64,000 nucleotides of DNA from an uncultured Clostridia bacterium (GCA_934777505.1 CAKVNM010000002.1:62001-126000), one strand, 5' to 3'; counted from the first letter of the stretch, positions 31,392-39,728 are shown. Numbers and translations: made by a program. Notes: generated from the letters alone by a model not told the origin.

Positions 31392-31403
31392 GCACATACT
31401 TGG
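31380..31403 (+). repeat. attR core
   Basis: TTGGGACTACCA is followed by GCACATACTTGG: the right copy of the tRNA-Glu 3' end, 14,014 bp from attL. The upstream cloverleaf is absent, so this is not a working tRNA. Confidence 0.85.
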
Positions 31404-31432
31404 AATATCGAGCAATTAAGTTGCTCGATATT
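31404..31432 (+). terminator. Original terminator of the tRNA-Met/tRNA-Glu transcript
   Basis: AATATCGAGCAA pairs with TTGCTCGATATT around TTAAG, followed by T7. Before integration it would have stood about 26 nt after tRNA-Glu. Confidence 0.85.
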
Positions 31433-31470
31433 TTTTTGCTTTTTAACAATCACAAACTTTATTTTCGCAC

Positions 31471-31502
31471 AAAAAAGCACTAAGAAATTTTAGTGCTTTT
31501 TT
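31471..31502 (-). terminator. Terminator of the small membrane protein gene
   Basis: AAAAAAGCACTAA pairs with TTAGTGCTTTTTT; the T run on the minus strand overlaps the end of 31480-31797. Confidence 0.75.
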
Positions 31503-31797
31503 CTTGCTGTTCCTGCTTTAATAATTCTTTTGTTGAAAGCAAATCAATTTTTACATTATCAAAATGTTTTTCACTCTCTTCTAAGCGTTTTCTTTCCCTA
31601 AACCTAATGCGTTCTTCGTGCCTGATTTTATCATTCAATTGTGCTATTTTTAGTAACTCTCTATAAGGCTTAAAAAACTTATCACGCTTAATATGCAAAA
31701 TAATACTTGCAATCAACGAAATTGCGATAAAAACCACCAAAACATAAACTGCATCAAAAATTTTTGTAACGGCAAATATTGTTAGCATGAAAATCAT
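31480..31797 (-). CDS. Small membrane protein with coiled-coil tail
   Basis: A 105-residue protein with one or two N-terminal transmembrane segments (VYVLVVFIAISLIASIILHI is clear) followed by a highly charged helical tail (ERIRFRERKRLEESEKHFDNV). No ribosome binding site is visible before ATG 31797 or 31788, and no family is recognised. It is the first host gene beyond the element. Confidence 0.5.
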   Translation of the reverse strand: MIFMLTIFAVTKIFDAVYVLVVFIAISLIASIILHIKRDKFFKPYRELLKIAQLNDKIRHEERIRFRERKRLEESEKHFDNVKIDLLSTKELLKQEQQEKSTKIS

Positions 31798-31969
31798 GAC
31801 TATTCTTAGTGCAAATATTCCCCAAATCCAATAATTATAATTGTATTTTACGCCAAAATAGATAATGCTTCATCGGTTTCTGGCGTTTTCATTAATGTTA
31901 TATTTTTTGTTTTTATCTTGTTTTGTTTGCTACTTACAAAATTTTTTTCCATATATATTCTCCAAAAAG

Positions 31970-33058
31970 TTACACCACTTCAAAAAAGGATTTTGGAGCG
32001 GGAGCGGAAATGCTCACAAGCGTGTGAGTGTTTGGGTTGATAAATTCCAGTTTGGAAGCGTGAAGTCCAAGTCTAGAAAGCGGATTTTTCGTGAATCCAT
32101 ATTTTTCATCGCCAACGATTGGGTGATGCATATCGTGCATATGCACCCTAATTTGATTTTTTCTGCCCGTATCGATTAGCACTTGGAGCAAGGAAAAATC
32201 TTTGTTTTTTTTGATGACTTTGTAGTGCGTAACGGCTCGCTGACCGTCCGTGCTATTAAAATTTGAATAGACCACATTGTTTTTGTTTTGTTTGAGATAT
32301 GAAACAAAAGTTCCTTCGTTCTGTTCCATTTCGCCTTCAACAACTGCGATATATTCACGAGTCTTGACAAGGTCGTTCCAGTTGAGTTTTAGTTTTGAGT
32401 GAACAACGGGATTTTTTGCAAAAATCAAAACACCCGAAGTTTCCTTGTCGATTCGGTGCAATATGAAAGGTCTTGCAGTTTTGTCGGTTGCTTGAAAATA
32501 TTTCAAAAGATACTGATAAGCGCATTCAGTTTCGTTGTCGCTTTCAACCGACAACATTCCCGCTGGTTTGTTGATTGCAATAATGTCGTCATCTTGATAG
32601 ATTATTTCAAACGGAAGTTTTGGCTTTGATTGTTTTTTGCTTTGTTTTGGTTGAACCAAAAGTGACTCGTCTTTTATAGAGCGTTTTGCAAGTTTAACTT
32701 CGTCATCTTTTACGAGCATAAAGTTGTACTGACTAATCACACTGCCATTGACTAGCACCTGATGTTTGGTTAGCAAACTTTTTGCGTTTGTTCGGCTAAG
32801 TTTTCCTTTATTCATCAAAAACAATAAAAGTTCTTCACTCCTAGCCACCCTAAAAATCTTTGTAACTTGATATGTTGGAGCAGAAATGTTATCTTTGCTA
32901 TGCTTCAAATTTTTTGCTTTATTGCTTGAAAAATTGCGATTTTTTGCAGTTTTTTCGTGATTTTTTGTATTTTTTGTACTAAAATTATTATTTTTTGACT
33001 TTTTCTTGCTATTTTTATCAATAAAAGTTTTATCAGTTTTTTTGCCTATATGTTGCAT
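31970..33058 (-). CDS. RluA/RluD-family RNA pseudouridine synthase
   Basis: ATG 33058 is preferred because GGAG precedes it; 362 residues. After a Lys/Asn-rich low-complexity start (to about 65), an S4-like RNA-binding domain (LLLFLMNKGKLSRTNAKSLLTKHQVLVNG) is followed by the pseudouridine synthase domain with the catalytic motif HRIDKETSGVLIFAKN and the closing motif GRKNQIRVHM. It isomerises uridine in rRNA or tRNA; the site cannot be told. A TTTACA-17-TATAAT promoter lies upstream. Confidence 0.92.
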   Translation of the reverse strand: MQHIGKKTDKTFIDKNSKKKSKNNNFSTKNTKNHEKTAKNRNFSSNKAKNLKHSKDNISAPTYQVTKIFRVARSEELLLFLMNKGKLSRTNAKSLLTKHQVLVNGSVISQYNFMLVKDDEVKLAKRSIKDESLLVQPKQSKKQSKPKLPFEIIYQDDDIIAINKPAGMLSVESDNETECAYQYLLKYFQATDKTARPFILHRIDKETSGVLIFAKNPVVHSKLKLNWNDLVKTREYIAVVEGEMEQNEGTFVSYLKQNKNNVVYSNFNSTDGQRAVTHYKVIKKNKDFSLLQVLIDTGRKNQIRVHMHDMHHPIVGDEKYGFTKNPLSRLGLHASKLEFINPNTHTLVSISAPAPKSFFEVV

Positions 33059-33086
33059 TTTTATCTCCATTATTAAATGTAAAAAT

Positions 33087-33115
33087 ATTATATCACATTG
33101 GCAAAATTTTGTAAA
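33087..33115 (-). promoter_or_regulatory. Promoter of the pseudouridine synthase gene
   Basis: TTTACA (33115-33110), 17-nt spacer, TATAAT (33092-33087) on the minus strand. Confidence 0.6.
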
Positions 33116-33350
33116 TTTAAACTTACAGATTAGAGAGTTATAAAAGATATTTTCCAAGGTTTATAACTACTAATATCACGCTATAAAAGTTTTTGCTTTT
33201 ATAATTCTACACCAATAATAATTCCAAAAACAGTTTTTCAAGTTGATAAACCACAAAGCCTTTTGCTTTTAAATAGTCATACAATTTAGCAAAAAAATTT
33301 TGAGATAATATTTTTTTATATTTATTATCACAAAGCCGAGTTAAAAAAAA

Positions 33351-33626
33351 TTATTCAAGATTACCATCTTGCTTTATTCCTAATTTTTCAAAAAGTTCAA
33401 AATATTCCAAAAATCTGTGTTCCCTAACAGGCATTGGTGGATTGTTTTTGAAGTACAGCACCATGGCGGGCTTTATGTTGTGATAGTTTTCAACAATCTT
33501 AAATTTAATTAGTTCGCCAGACAATATCAATTTTTTTATCTTTGCATGATAGTTAAAATACATATAAAGAGTTTGTGCAAAGTGTAAAAAATACATACAA
33601 AAACTAAAATAAGTTATCTTAATCAC
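33351..33626 (-). CDS. Doubtful small protein
   Basis: The frame may start at GTG 33626 or, better, ATG 33563. No ribosome binding site is seen. The C-terminal half (VLYFKNNPPMPVREHRFLEYFELFEKLGI) looks like coding sequence, the first 20 residues do not. It may be the fragment of a longer gene. The surrounding 33160-33350 and 33627-33943 hold only A+T-rich sequence with a TATAAAAG/CTTTTATA hairpin at about 33182-33203. Confidence 0.35.
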   Translation of the reverse strand: MIKITYFSFCMYFLHFAQTLYMYFNYHAKIKKLILSGELIKFKIVENYHNIKPAMVLYFKNNPPMPVREHRFLEYFELFEKLGIKQDGNLE

Positions 33627-33943
33627 GAAAAATAATTGCGCTTAAATATCTTAATTTTAAAAACTAGTTTAAGAATTCTTGCGATAATCATTGCTAAAAA
33701 ACATAAAAAAATTAATTTTTTGCATTATTTTCACAAAAAAATCAAAAAAATCGCTAATTTTTTATATTTTTTAATGTAAATAAAAAAACAAAGCCATTAG
33801 CAAGACTCTGTTTTTTAAAATATTCAAACATAAAATTGTGATTATTTTTAGTGATATTTTCAACTTTAATATTAGGCTTTAACTTTTTGTTTTTGAAACC
33901 TTTAACAAAATCAATAGTGAATCAGCAAGTATACAAAGAAGAC

Positions 33944-34720
33944 TTAAAACCAATGCAGAGCGAATTTGTTGACAAGAAGAAAGATTGAAAGCAAGATTAA
34001 GTACAAACTAAATCCCCAATATTTTGCTCTTTTTACAACTTTTAGCATGAGTTTTATCGATAAAATTCCGCTAATCAACGCCACAAAAAATCCAACAATA
34101 AAGCATGATGCGGGAATTGTAACCACAGTACCGGGGAGTTTTAAACACTCATAAAGCAAACTTGCAAGTATTATTGGAATGGAAAGCAAAAATGAAAATT
34201 CTGCCGCCTGCTCTCGCCTTACTCCTTGAACAATAGCGCTCGTGATTGTGCTACCGCTTCTGCTAATCCCCGGCATGATTGCAAGTCCCTGAAAAACACC
34301 AATAACCACCGCATTACCAAAATTTAGGCTTCGATACTGATATTCTTTTTGACTGATAACTTGTGCGATAATCAAAAACACTGCTGTAATGGAAAATCCA
34401 AGAGATAGCAAATCGCCACTGAACGAGTTTTCAAAAAAGTTCTTGAAAACCAGTGCGATAATAAGTGTTGGAAGCGTTGCAAACAAAAGTTTTTGCATTT
34501 TTTCACAAAATGGGTTTTTGATTAACTCCCAAATTGTCTTGCGATAAACAATAATCACCGCAAGCAAAGTTGCAACATGAAGAACCACATCAAACAAAAT
34601 TACATTGTTTTCTATGCCAAAAATATTTTCTACTAACACCAAATGTCCGCTGGAACTAACAGGTAAAAATTCAGTAAGCCCCTGAACTAATCCCAAAATG
34701 ATTGCAACCCAAACTGCCAT
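33944..34720 (-). CDS. uppP: Undecaprenyl-diphosphatase (BacA/UppP)
   Basis: This 258-residue membrane protein has seven to eight helices and both active-site motifs: GLTEFLPVSSSGHLVLVE near the N-terminus and PGISRSGSTITSAIVQGVRREQAAEFSFLLSIP in the middle. It dephosphorylates undecaprenyl pyrophosphate so the lipid carrier can be reused for peptidoglycan, and confers bacitracin tolerance. AAAGGAG precedes the ATG. Monocistronic. Confidence 0.95.
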   Translation of the reverse strand: MAVWVAIILGLVQGLTEFLPVSSSGHLVLVENIFGIENNVILFDVVLHVATLLAVIIVYRKTIWELIKNPFCEKMQKLLFATLPTLIIALVFKNFFENSFSGDLLSLGFSITAVFLIIAQVISQKEYQYRSLNFGNAVVIGVFQGLAIMPGISRSGSTITSAIVQGVRREQAAEFSFLLSIPIILASLLYECLKLPGTVVTIPASCFIVGFFVALISGILSIKLMLKVVKRAKYWGFSLYLILLSIFLLVNKFALHWF

Positions 34721-35058
34721 ATTGCTCCTTTAAAAATGTCCCTTGATATTATTAACTTTATGCCAGTTAAATATAAAATATTAGTTTAAAAACCGATTTT
34801 TCGACAAAATTTTTACAAATACGCCTTTTTATTTGTTGATATTTTTCGATGTACTCACTGGTCACAAACAAAGAATATATATTTTATTTCACTAAATGCT
34901 AAAAAAATCACTATCACTTAGAAATAACTTCAATAGTAAAATGCTATAAAAATAAATATTCCAAAATTTTACATTAGTAATATCAATATGATTTTCCAGT
35001 TTTGACAAAACTAATCGTTTTGCCTATCAAGTGATAAATAAAAAATATGCAAAATCTA
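34721..35058. other. Intergenic region before tRNA-Leu
   Basis: About 340 bp of A+T-rich sequence between uppP and the tRNA-Leu promoter. I see no gene and no convincing structure. Confidence 0.5.
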
Positions 35059-35087
35059 TTGCATAAAAAAATTTTTAGTGATATAAT
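35059..35087 (+). promoter_or_regulatory. Promoter of tRNA-Leu
   Basis: TTGCAT (35059-35064), 17 nt, TATAAT (35082-35087), with TG one base before the -10 (extended -10). Confidence 0.75.
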
Positions 35088-35102
35088 ATATGAGTTAATT
35101 AA

Positions 35103-35185
35103 GGGGTTGTGGCGAAACTGGCAGACGCGCACGTTTAAGGGGCGTGTACGAAAGTATATGGGTTCAAGTCCCATCAGCCCCACCA
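35103..35185 (+). tRNA. tRNA-Leu, anticodon AAG
   Basis: An 83-nt type II tRNA: acceptor GGGGTTG/CAGCCCC, D-arm GCG...CGC, long variable arm TAC-GAAA-GTA, T-arm ATGGG-TTCAAGT-CCCAT, encoded CCA. The anticodon stem CACGT/GCGTG leaves the loop TTAAGGG, so the anticodon is AAG. The alternative reading TAA needs a G-G mismatch at the stem base and is less likely. G37 fits a xAG anticodon. Confidence 0.85.
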
Positions 35186-35880
35186 ATCTAAGACCTATTT
35201 CTAGGTCTTATTTTTTTGCTTATTGCATTTCCCAACACTTTGTGGGACTTGAACTAAGCGTTCAAAAAAACAATATGTTAGATTGTTTTTTAGCGCCGGC
35301 GTGATAGTGCGAAGTAACGCTTTGTTGTTGATATTTAAAAATTAAATTGCTAGTTAGATAATATATTTGTAGTATTAATTTCAGTTATTTTTATATCGCT
35401 TCGCTAATCTAAGCAAACTACAAAATTAAACCTTTCAAAATATTGTTTCCTTCGTCTTCGCACGGAGCAAGTCCCATCAGCCCCACCAATAGTAAGACCT
35501 AAAACTAGGTCTTATTTTATTACCTTATTCCCTAGATTACACCTTGTGAGACTTGAACTAAGCGTTAAGAAAAACAATATGTTATATTGTTTTTTAGCGC
35601 CGGCGTGATAGTGCGAAGTAACGCTTTGTTGTTGATATTTAAAAATTAAATTGCTAATTAGATAATATATTTGTAGTATTAATTTCAGTTATTTATATCG
35701 CTTCACTAATCTAGGCAAACTGCAAAAGTAAACTTTTCAAAATATTGTTCCCTTCGTCTTCGCACGGAGCAAGTCCAATCAGCCCCACCAATCTAAGACC
35801 TAAAAAATAGGTCTTATTTTTTTGCTCTTTACATTGCCCGACACCTTGCGGGGCTTGAACTAAGCGTTAAGCAAAATACT
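35163..35880 (+). repeat. Tandem repeats seeded by the tRNA-Leu 3' end (303 and 302 bp)
   Basis: CAAGTCCCATCAGCCCCACC recurs at 35165, 35468 and (one change) 35770. Each copy is followed by the same terminator hairpin (AAGACCTA...TAGGTCTTA with T run), a TTGAACTAAGCG block, a terminator-like CAATAT/ATATTG hairpin, an AGCGCCGGC...AACGCTTTGTTGTT block and an A+T-rich tail. Two full units and a third partial one (to about 35880) are present. No gene lies inside. The region 35186-35977 is otherwise empty. Confidence 0.85.
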
Positions 35881-35948
35881 TTATAAGCAAGGACTATATC
35901 AACACATTGTTAAAATAAAATATATTGCTTTTTAATATTAAATTGTGA

Positions 35949-35954
35949 TATAAT
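35949..35954 (+). promoter_or_regulatory. Extended -10 promoter before the membrane protein gene
   Basis: TGATATAAT at 35946-35954 with a partial -35 (TTGCTT, 18-nt spacer). Confidence 0.5.
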
Positions 35955-35977
35955 AAATCAACATTAAGGAGATAATT

Positions 35978-36454
35978 ATGGTAGTTAAAACTAAGATTGA
36001 CGAGAATGTTCAAAAAGAACTTTCAAAAAATATGCTCATTTTTTCTTATATATGCTTTGTTTTAGGTGCGATTGCATTGATAGCAATCGTATCTTATGAA
36101 ACAATTAAAAATGTTGAAATTTCTATTGAATACGATATTCTTACATCAGCAATATTTGCACTTGGATTGATTTTAATAATTTCAGTGAAAATTACAATAA
36201 AAAATGCCAAAGTGTTGAACAGAGAAAATGTTTACACTTTTAAAGACGAATATTTTGAAATACAAACAATGTATCATAACGAAATTGAAGCCACGCAAAA
36301 AATTTACTACGCTGATATTTACAAAATTAAGGAAACAAAAAATTATATTTTTATTTACCAAAACTTTAACAGGGCTTTCCCAATCAGCAAAAGTGCAACA
36401 GAAAATTTTGACGAACTTAGAAAACTAATAAATAAAAAGAGCAAAAAAGCATAA
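35978..36454 (+). CDS. Two-TM membrane protein with YcxB-like C-terminus
   Basis: A 158-residue protein with an AAGGAG site. Two helices (MLIFSYICFVLGAIALIAIVSY; DILTSAIFALGLILIISV) are followed by a beta-rich cytoplasmic domain (YTFKDEYFEIQTMYHNEIEATQKIYYADIYKIKETKNYIFIYQN) like the YcxB family. Function unknown. It forms an operon with the next gene (11-nt gap). Confidence 0.7.
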   Translation: MVVKTKIDENVQKELSKNMLIFSYICFVLGAIALIAIVSYETIKNVEISIEYDILTSAIFALGLILIISVKITIKNAKVLNRENVYTFKDEYFEIQTMYHNEIEATQKIYYADIYKIKETKNYIFIYQNFNRAFPISKSATENFDELRKLINKKSKKA

Positions 36455-36465
36455 GGAGATATAAC

Positions 36466-36738
36466 ATGATTCACTCGGAAGCAGGTGGCGAGATTCGTGG
36501 CGAAGACTATAACGACTTTGCAAAAGTTGAAATTTTGGAAGGCGTGGAGCAAGGCAAAATATTGTGGTATTTGTCCACCATTGCGGAATTGGAAGTGGGC
36601 GACAAAGTTTTAGTTCCCGTTGGCGTGATTAAAATGGGGACTCTTGGCAAAGTTGTAAGGCTCGACAAAAATGTTAGCAGTTTTTGTTCGCCAATCCCAG
36701 TGAAGCACGCAAAATATGTTTTAAGAAAAATTGATTAA
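36466..36738 (+). CDS. Unknown small protein
   Basis: A 90-residue protein with AAGGAGATATAAC before the ATG. The pattern VGDKVLVPVGVIKMGTLGKVVRL suggests a small beta barrel of the kind seen in PriA-type 3'-binding domains, but it is too short for a claim. It ends the two-gene operon before a terminator at 36807. Confidence 0.65.
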   Translation: MIHSEAGGEIRGEDYNDFAKVEILEGVEQGKILWYLSTIAELEVGDKVLVPVGVIKMGTLGKVVRLDKNVSSFCSPIPVKHAKYVLRKID

Positions 36739-36806
36739 TAACAAAATAGAGTTAATGAAAATACAAGTTGACAATCGAAAATATAATTTAACACACAATA
36801 AAAAAC

Positions 36807-36852
36807 CGCACAGCAAATGAAAATGGTAGAACATTCCTGTGCGATTTTTTTA
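36807..36852 (+). terminator. Terminator with long loop
   Basis: CGCACAG (36807-36813) pairs with CTGTGCG (36837-36843), followed by ATTTTTTTA. Confidence 0.65.
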
Positions 36853-36973
36853 TTAAATAAAGGTAAACTCAAAATTATTATTTGCTAATTTTTAAGAAAA
36901 AATAACAAATTTGTGCTGTTTTTTTTGCGATCTTTTTGGAAAATTTAAGAAAAATTAAAGTTTTTTAGAAAAA

Positions 36974-37420
36974 CTATTTAATTTCAATCTTTTTGTGTTC
37001 TTCTGGTTTTTGAACTTTTCTTGGAACAAAGATATTCAAAACACCTTTGTCTAGGCTAGCAGAAATATCTTCTTCCCTAACATCTTTACCAACAAAGAAC
37101 GACCTTGAAGCAGAGCCATAATGACGCTCTCTACGAATAAATGAACCTTTTTTGTCCTTTTCTTCTTCAATTGTTTTTCTTTCAGCCGAGATTGTTAGAT
37201 AGCCGTTTTTGAGTTCAAGATTGATATCTTTTTTGTCAACGCCCGGCATTTCAACATCAAGAACATAGCCGTTCTCGGTTTCCTTGATATCAGTTTTCAT
37301 GATTTTAGAAAAGTTTTTTTCTTCTCTTTTGAAAACTGGCAAATTGAATAAGTCGCTCAAAATTGGATTGAAGATTGGTTCTTCATCTTCTTCATAATTT
37401 TTTAATTCATTTTCTCTCAT
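36974..37420 (-). CDS. hsp20: Small heat-shock protein Hsp20
   Basis: From ATG 37420 (GGAGG site) the product is 148 residues. The alpha-crystallin domain covers about 45-140 (ENGYVLDVEMPGVDKKDINLELKNGYLTI, and the closing A-x-x-x-x-G-x-L-like motif LDKGVLNIFVPR). It is an ATP-independent holdase. It lies directly behind a CIRCE element containing a consensus promoter, so HrcA control is expected. Confidence 0.93.
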   Translation of the reverse strand: MRENELKNYEEDEEPIFNPILSDLFNLPVFKREEKNFSKIMKTDIKETENGYVLDVEMPGVDKKDINLELKNGYLTISAERKTIEEEKDKKGSFIRRERHYGSASRSFFVGKDVREEDISASLDKGVLNIFVPRKVQKPEEHKKIEIK

Positions 37421-37480
37421 AATAAATATCCTCCACAATATTATGACCAATGAACATATCTTTATTCATTAATCAGCGAT

Positions 37481-37523
37481 ATTATAATCCTAATTGCTAG
37501 CACTGTCAAGCATTGAGTGCTAA
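37481..37523 (-). promoter_or_regulatory. CIRCE operator with embedded consensus promoter of hsp20
   Basis: CTAGCACTG-N9-GAGTGCTAA (37497-37523) matches CIRCE at 16 of 18 arm positions. On the minus strand TTGACA (37509-37504), 17 nt and TATAAT (37486-37481) form a perfect promoter whose -35 lies inside the operator. HrcA binding would block it. Confidence 0.85.
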
Positions 37524-37620
37524 TTTTTTAAAAATTTTTAAAATTTTTTTTGTAAGACTTTTTATTAAAGATTTTTATATGACCCATAATTCACTAATCC
37601 GCTGGAATTTAAGCATAAAA

Positions 37621-37648
37621 AAACTAATCACCAAAGGGCAATTAGTTT
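37621..37648 (-). terminator. Terminator of the zinc-binding protein gene
   Basis: AAACTAAT pairs with ATTAGTTT; T run on the minus strand. Confidence 0.7.
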
Positions 37649-37663
37649 AAACTCTCTCAATCA

Positions 37664-37846
37664 TTAGTTTTCTTGTGGGTGAAAGTTTGAGCGTTGTTTT
37701 TGTTTTCTTGCTTGTCTGCATTCTTTACATCTTTTTGGTTGGTTTTCTAGTCCGTGTTCTTTGTAGTAATTTTGTTCACCAACGCTAAACACAAATTCTT
37801 TTCCACAATCTTGGCAAGTAAGTGTAATGTCTTGAAGTTCTTCCAT
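37664..37846 (-). CDS. Small zinc-binding protein (zf-trcl type)
   Basis: From ATG 37846 (AAAGGAG site) the product has 60 residues. It fits the small family with the pattern LxCxxCGxxFxFxxGEQxFYxxxGLxNxPxRCxxCRxxRK: here LTCQDCGKEFVFSVGEQNYY and KRCKECRQARK. The two CxxC pairs bind zinc. The family is common in Bacillota; its function is unknown, nucleic-acid binding being likely from the basic tail. Confidence 0.8.
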   Translation of the reverse strand: MEELQDITLTCQDCGKEFVFSVGEQNYYKEHGLENQPKRCKECRQARKQKQRSNFHPQEN

Positions 37847-37943
37847 TGCTAGTAATCTCCTTTGTAAATTAGAAGTGATTTTTATCATTTCTAAGAAAGA
37901 TTATATCACACAAAAACAAAAACAGCAAAAACTTATGCCAATA

Positions 37944-38714
37944 TTAAATTTTTATTTTTTCAAGAAAACTGGAACGCATTTGCTCTAATTTGGTTTTTAG
38001 GCACAAAACTTGCTTTGTTAACTTTTGATTTTCGGCAAGAAGCATATCAATTTTTTCGTTTTTTTGTTGCATTTCGAGTGTTGTGTTGCGAACGACAACC
38101 GAAAGTTTTTCCCGCTCTTTTTCGATATCTTCAATCATGGTTTGCTTTGTTGATTTTTTTATCAAGTTTACGAGTCCTAAAAAAAGGCTTTGAATTTCGG
38201 CATCTGTGAGTTTTTGCGGAACTAACTTTTGCTCAACAGGAAAAGAGATAATATTGCTACTATTTTTTGTTGCAATATTTTCTGTCCTTAACGAATTTTT
38301 GCTGGATTGCTTTTCTACCTGCTTTTGCTTTTCTGCCCTATACTTATTTTGAAGTCTAACAAGCATTTTTGCATCGTTGTTAGATAATTCCATGCACGCA
38401 CTGCGAACAGACTTGCCTTCTTGCTGACGCTTTTTTATGAACGCCAAAAGTTTGTCTGTTTGCCTTTCGTCAAACTTTGCAAAATTATTTTTTTGATGCA
38501 GTTTTATGTTGATATCAAGTTTTCTCTGCAAATCCTGATTTTCCAAAATCTCGTCACACTTTTGATAGTAAAAATTCCTGACGGACAAAGGTTTGCGGTC
38601 AAATTTTTGTGCGTGAACAGAAAACGCTTCAAGTAAAGTTTTGTTCTGTTTTTTAAAGTCTTCAACAAGCGAAAATAACGCTTTTACTTCTTGGTCATTC
38701 CAATCATATTTCAT
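37944..38714 (-). CDS. Protein with two Myb/SANT-like repeats and a coiled coil (RsfA-like?)
   Basis: The 256-residue protein has two similar helical repeats: DWNDQEVKALFSLVEDFKKQNKTLLEAF...RNFYY (about 4-50) and KFDERQTDKLLAFIKKRQQEGKSVRSAC...LQNKYR (about 79-125). Each resembles the Myb-type helix-turn-helix seen in RsfA prespore regulators. A linker and a C-terminal coiled coil (about 195-245) follow. A DNA-binding regulator is plausible. The -10 box (CATAAT) ends 8 nt before the ATG and there is no ribosome binding site, so the mRNA is probably leaderless. Confidence 0.6.
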   Translation of the reverse strand: MKYDWNDQEVKALFSLVEDFKKQNKTLLEAFSVHAQKFDRKPLSVRNFYYQKCDEILENQDLQRKLDINIKLHQKNNFAKFDERQTDKLLAFIKKRQQEGKSVRSACMELSNNDAKMLVRLQNKYRAEKQKQVEKQSSKNSLRTENIATKNSSNIISFPVEQKLVPQKLTDAEIQSLFLGLVNLIKKSTKQTMIEDIEKEREKLSVVVRNTTLEMQQKNEKIDMLLAENQKLTKQVLCLKTKLEQMRSSFLEKIKI

Positions 38715-38813
38715 ACATTGTGATTATGAACAAAAATTTTTTAGGCAATCACATAATTTTGTAACATTTTGACGAAATATTATTTTATGTGGTCTAATGA
38801 CATACAATTAAGT

Positions 38814-39728
38814 ATGAAAATTATTCTTTTTAGCAAATTTGATGCTCTTGTTGAAGCCGAAAATACTAGTTTTGAAGTTTTGGAAAACAACTTTGAAGCC
38901 TTTGAATTTAGTAAGACTGAAAGACTAAAAATAACACCAAAAAATCAAAATGATTGCCTGCCATATTACTTTGACATCAAGATTAATGGCGAGAGTGTTA
39001 AGGTTAATTCGCCGTATGCAAAACTAATCGGCGTTGACAGAGCAAGCAAATTTTTGATACTCCAAAAAAACTTTGTGTGTCAAAACTTAGAAAACAATTT
39101 TTTAAGCACATCATATAACGACTACGAAGTGCAGATTGGTCAAAAAGTTAGTGTTCTTCAAGCCAACAAAGTTATTTTGCAAAAACATTTTTCGGCAAAA
39201 AATGTGGAGATATACTCCAAACACGGCATTGTGTTTTGCGAAATAAATCTTGGTAAAAAGAAAAATCTTTTAGTCTTGGACGAAAGTGGAAAGGTTTTGG
39301 TTGACGACTTTGTAAGTCAAGTTGAGCAAACTTCAAATGGCTTTCAAACGCTCAATATTTTGAACGATATGCAAAAGCAAGGCGTTGTGAAGAAGTATGA
39401 AATCAGCAACAACTTAACCCTTCAAAGCGAATATGCAGTATATCTTGACGGAAGTCCAAAAAAACTAACTAGCAAACAATGTAATGTTTTAGCGTTTTTT
39501 GAGTGCGTTAGAGCAAAAAACATAGCCCTAGCAAAGTCATATTGTTCGCAAAGTCTAGCAAGCACAATCACCACTGGTCACCTAAAATACTTTGACGAGT
39601 TTGACGAAATTTTTGTGGACAGTGACTTTGGCAAAGTGATTTTAATCAACACAAACCAAGAAAAAGCAAATGCTTATAATGTTGAAATTTTTAATAATTT
39701 GATAGAAAATATCGAAAAAATAACCTAA
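38814..39728 (+). CDS. Unknown protein divergent from the Myb-like gene
   Basis: Starting at ATG 38814 the product has 304 residues; an upstream TTG at 38769 is in frame but unlikely. It has no signal peptide or membrane segment. The first two thirds alternate beta strands (PYYFDIKINGESVKVNSPYAKLIG; VEIYSKHGIVFCEINLGKKKNLLVLDE). The last 80 residues are helical and fit an NTF2-like fold only loosely. No ribosome binding site is visible and candidate -10 boxes lie within 25 nt, again suggesting little or no leader. Not recognised. Confidence 0.6.
   Translation: MKIILFSKFDALVEAENTSFEVLENNFEAFEFSKTERLKITPKNQNDCLPYYFDIKINGESVKVNSPYAKLIGVDRASKFLILQKNFVCQNLENNFLSTSYNDYEVQIGQKVSVLQANKVILQKHFSAKNVEIYSKHGIVFCEINLGKKKNLLVLDESGKVLVDDFVSQVEQTSNGFQTLNILNDMQKQGVVKKYEISNNLTLQSEYAVYLDGSPKKLTSKQCNVLAFFECVRAKNIALAKSYCSQSLASTITTGHLKYFDEFDEIFVDSDFGKVILINTNQEKANAYNVEIFNNLIENIEKIT

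Larger units (their letters stand above)
17366..31403. mobile_element. 14,014-bp integrated element in tRNA-Glu, inovirus-like layout
   Basis: Direct repeats of the tRNA-Glu 3' end bound the element (offset exactly 14,014 bp; 22 of 24 positions identical). Inside are a serine integrase, LexA/CI-type repressor and Cro-like protein with operators, small early genes, a broken HNH endonuclease, three membrane or secreted proteins in a row, a Zot/pI-like ATPase, a ribbon-helix-helix-like regulator, coiled-coil paralogues, a winged-helix replication-type protein, hairpins and iterons. There are no head, tail or terminase genes and no conjugation genes that I recognise. The structural order suggests a filamentous provirus; lack of a clear major coat gene leaves this open. 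Confidence 0.85.
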
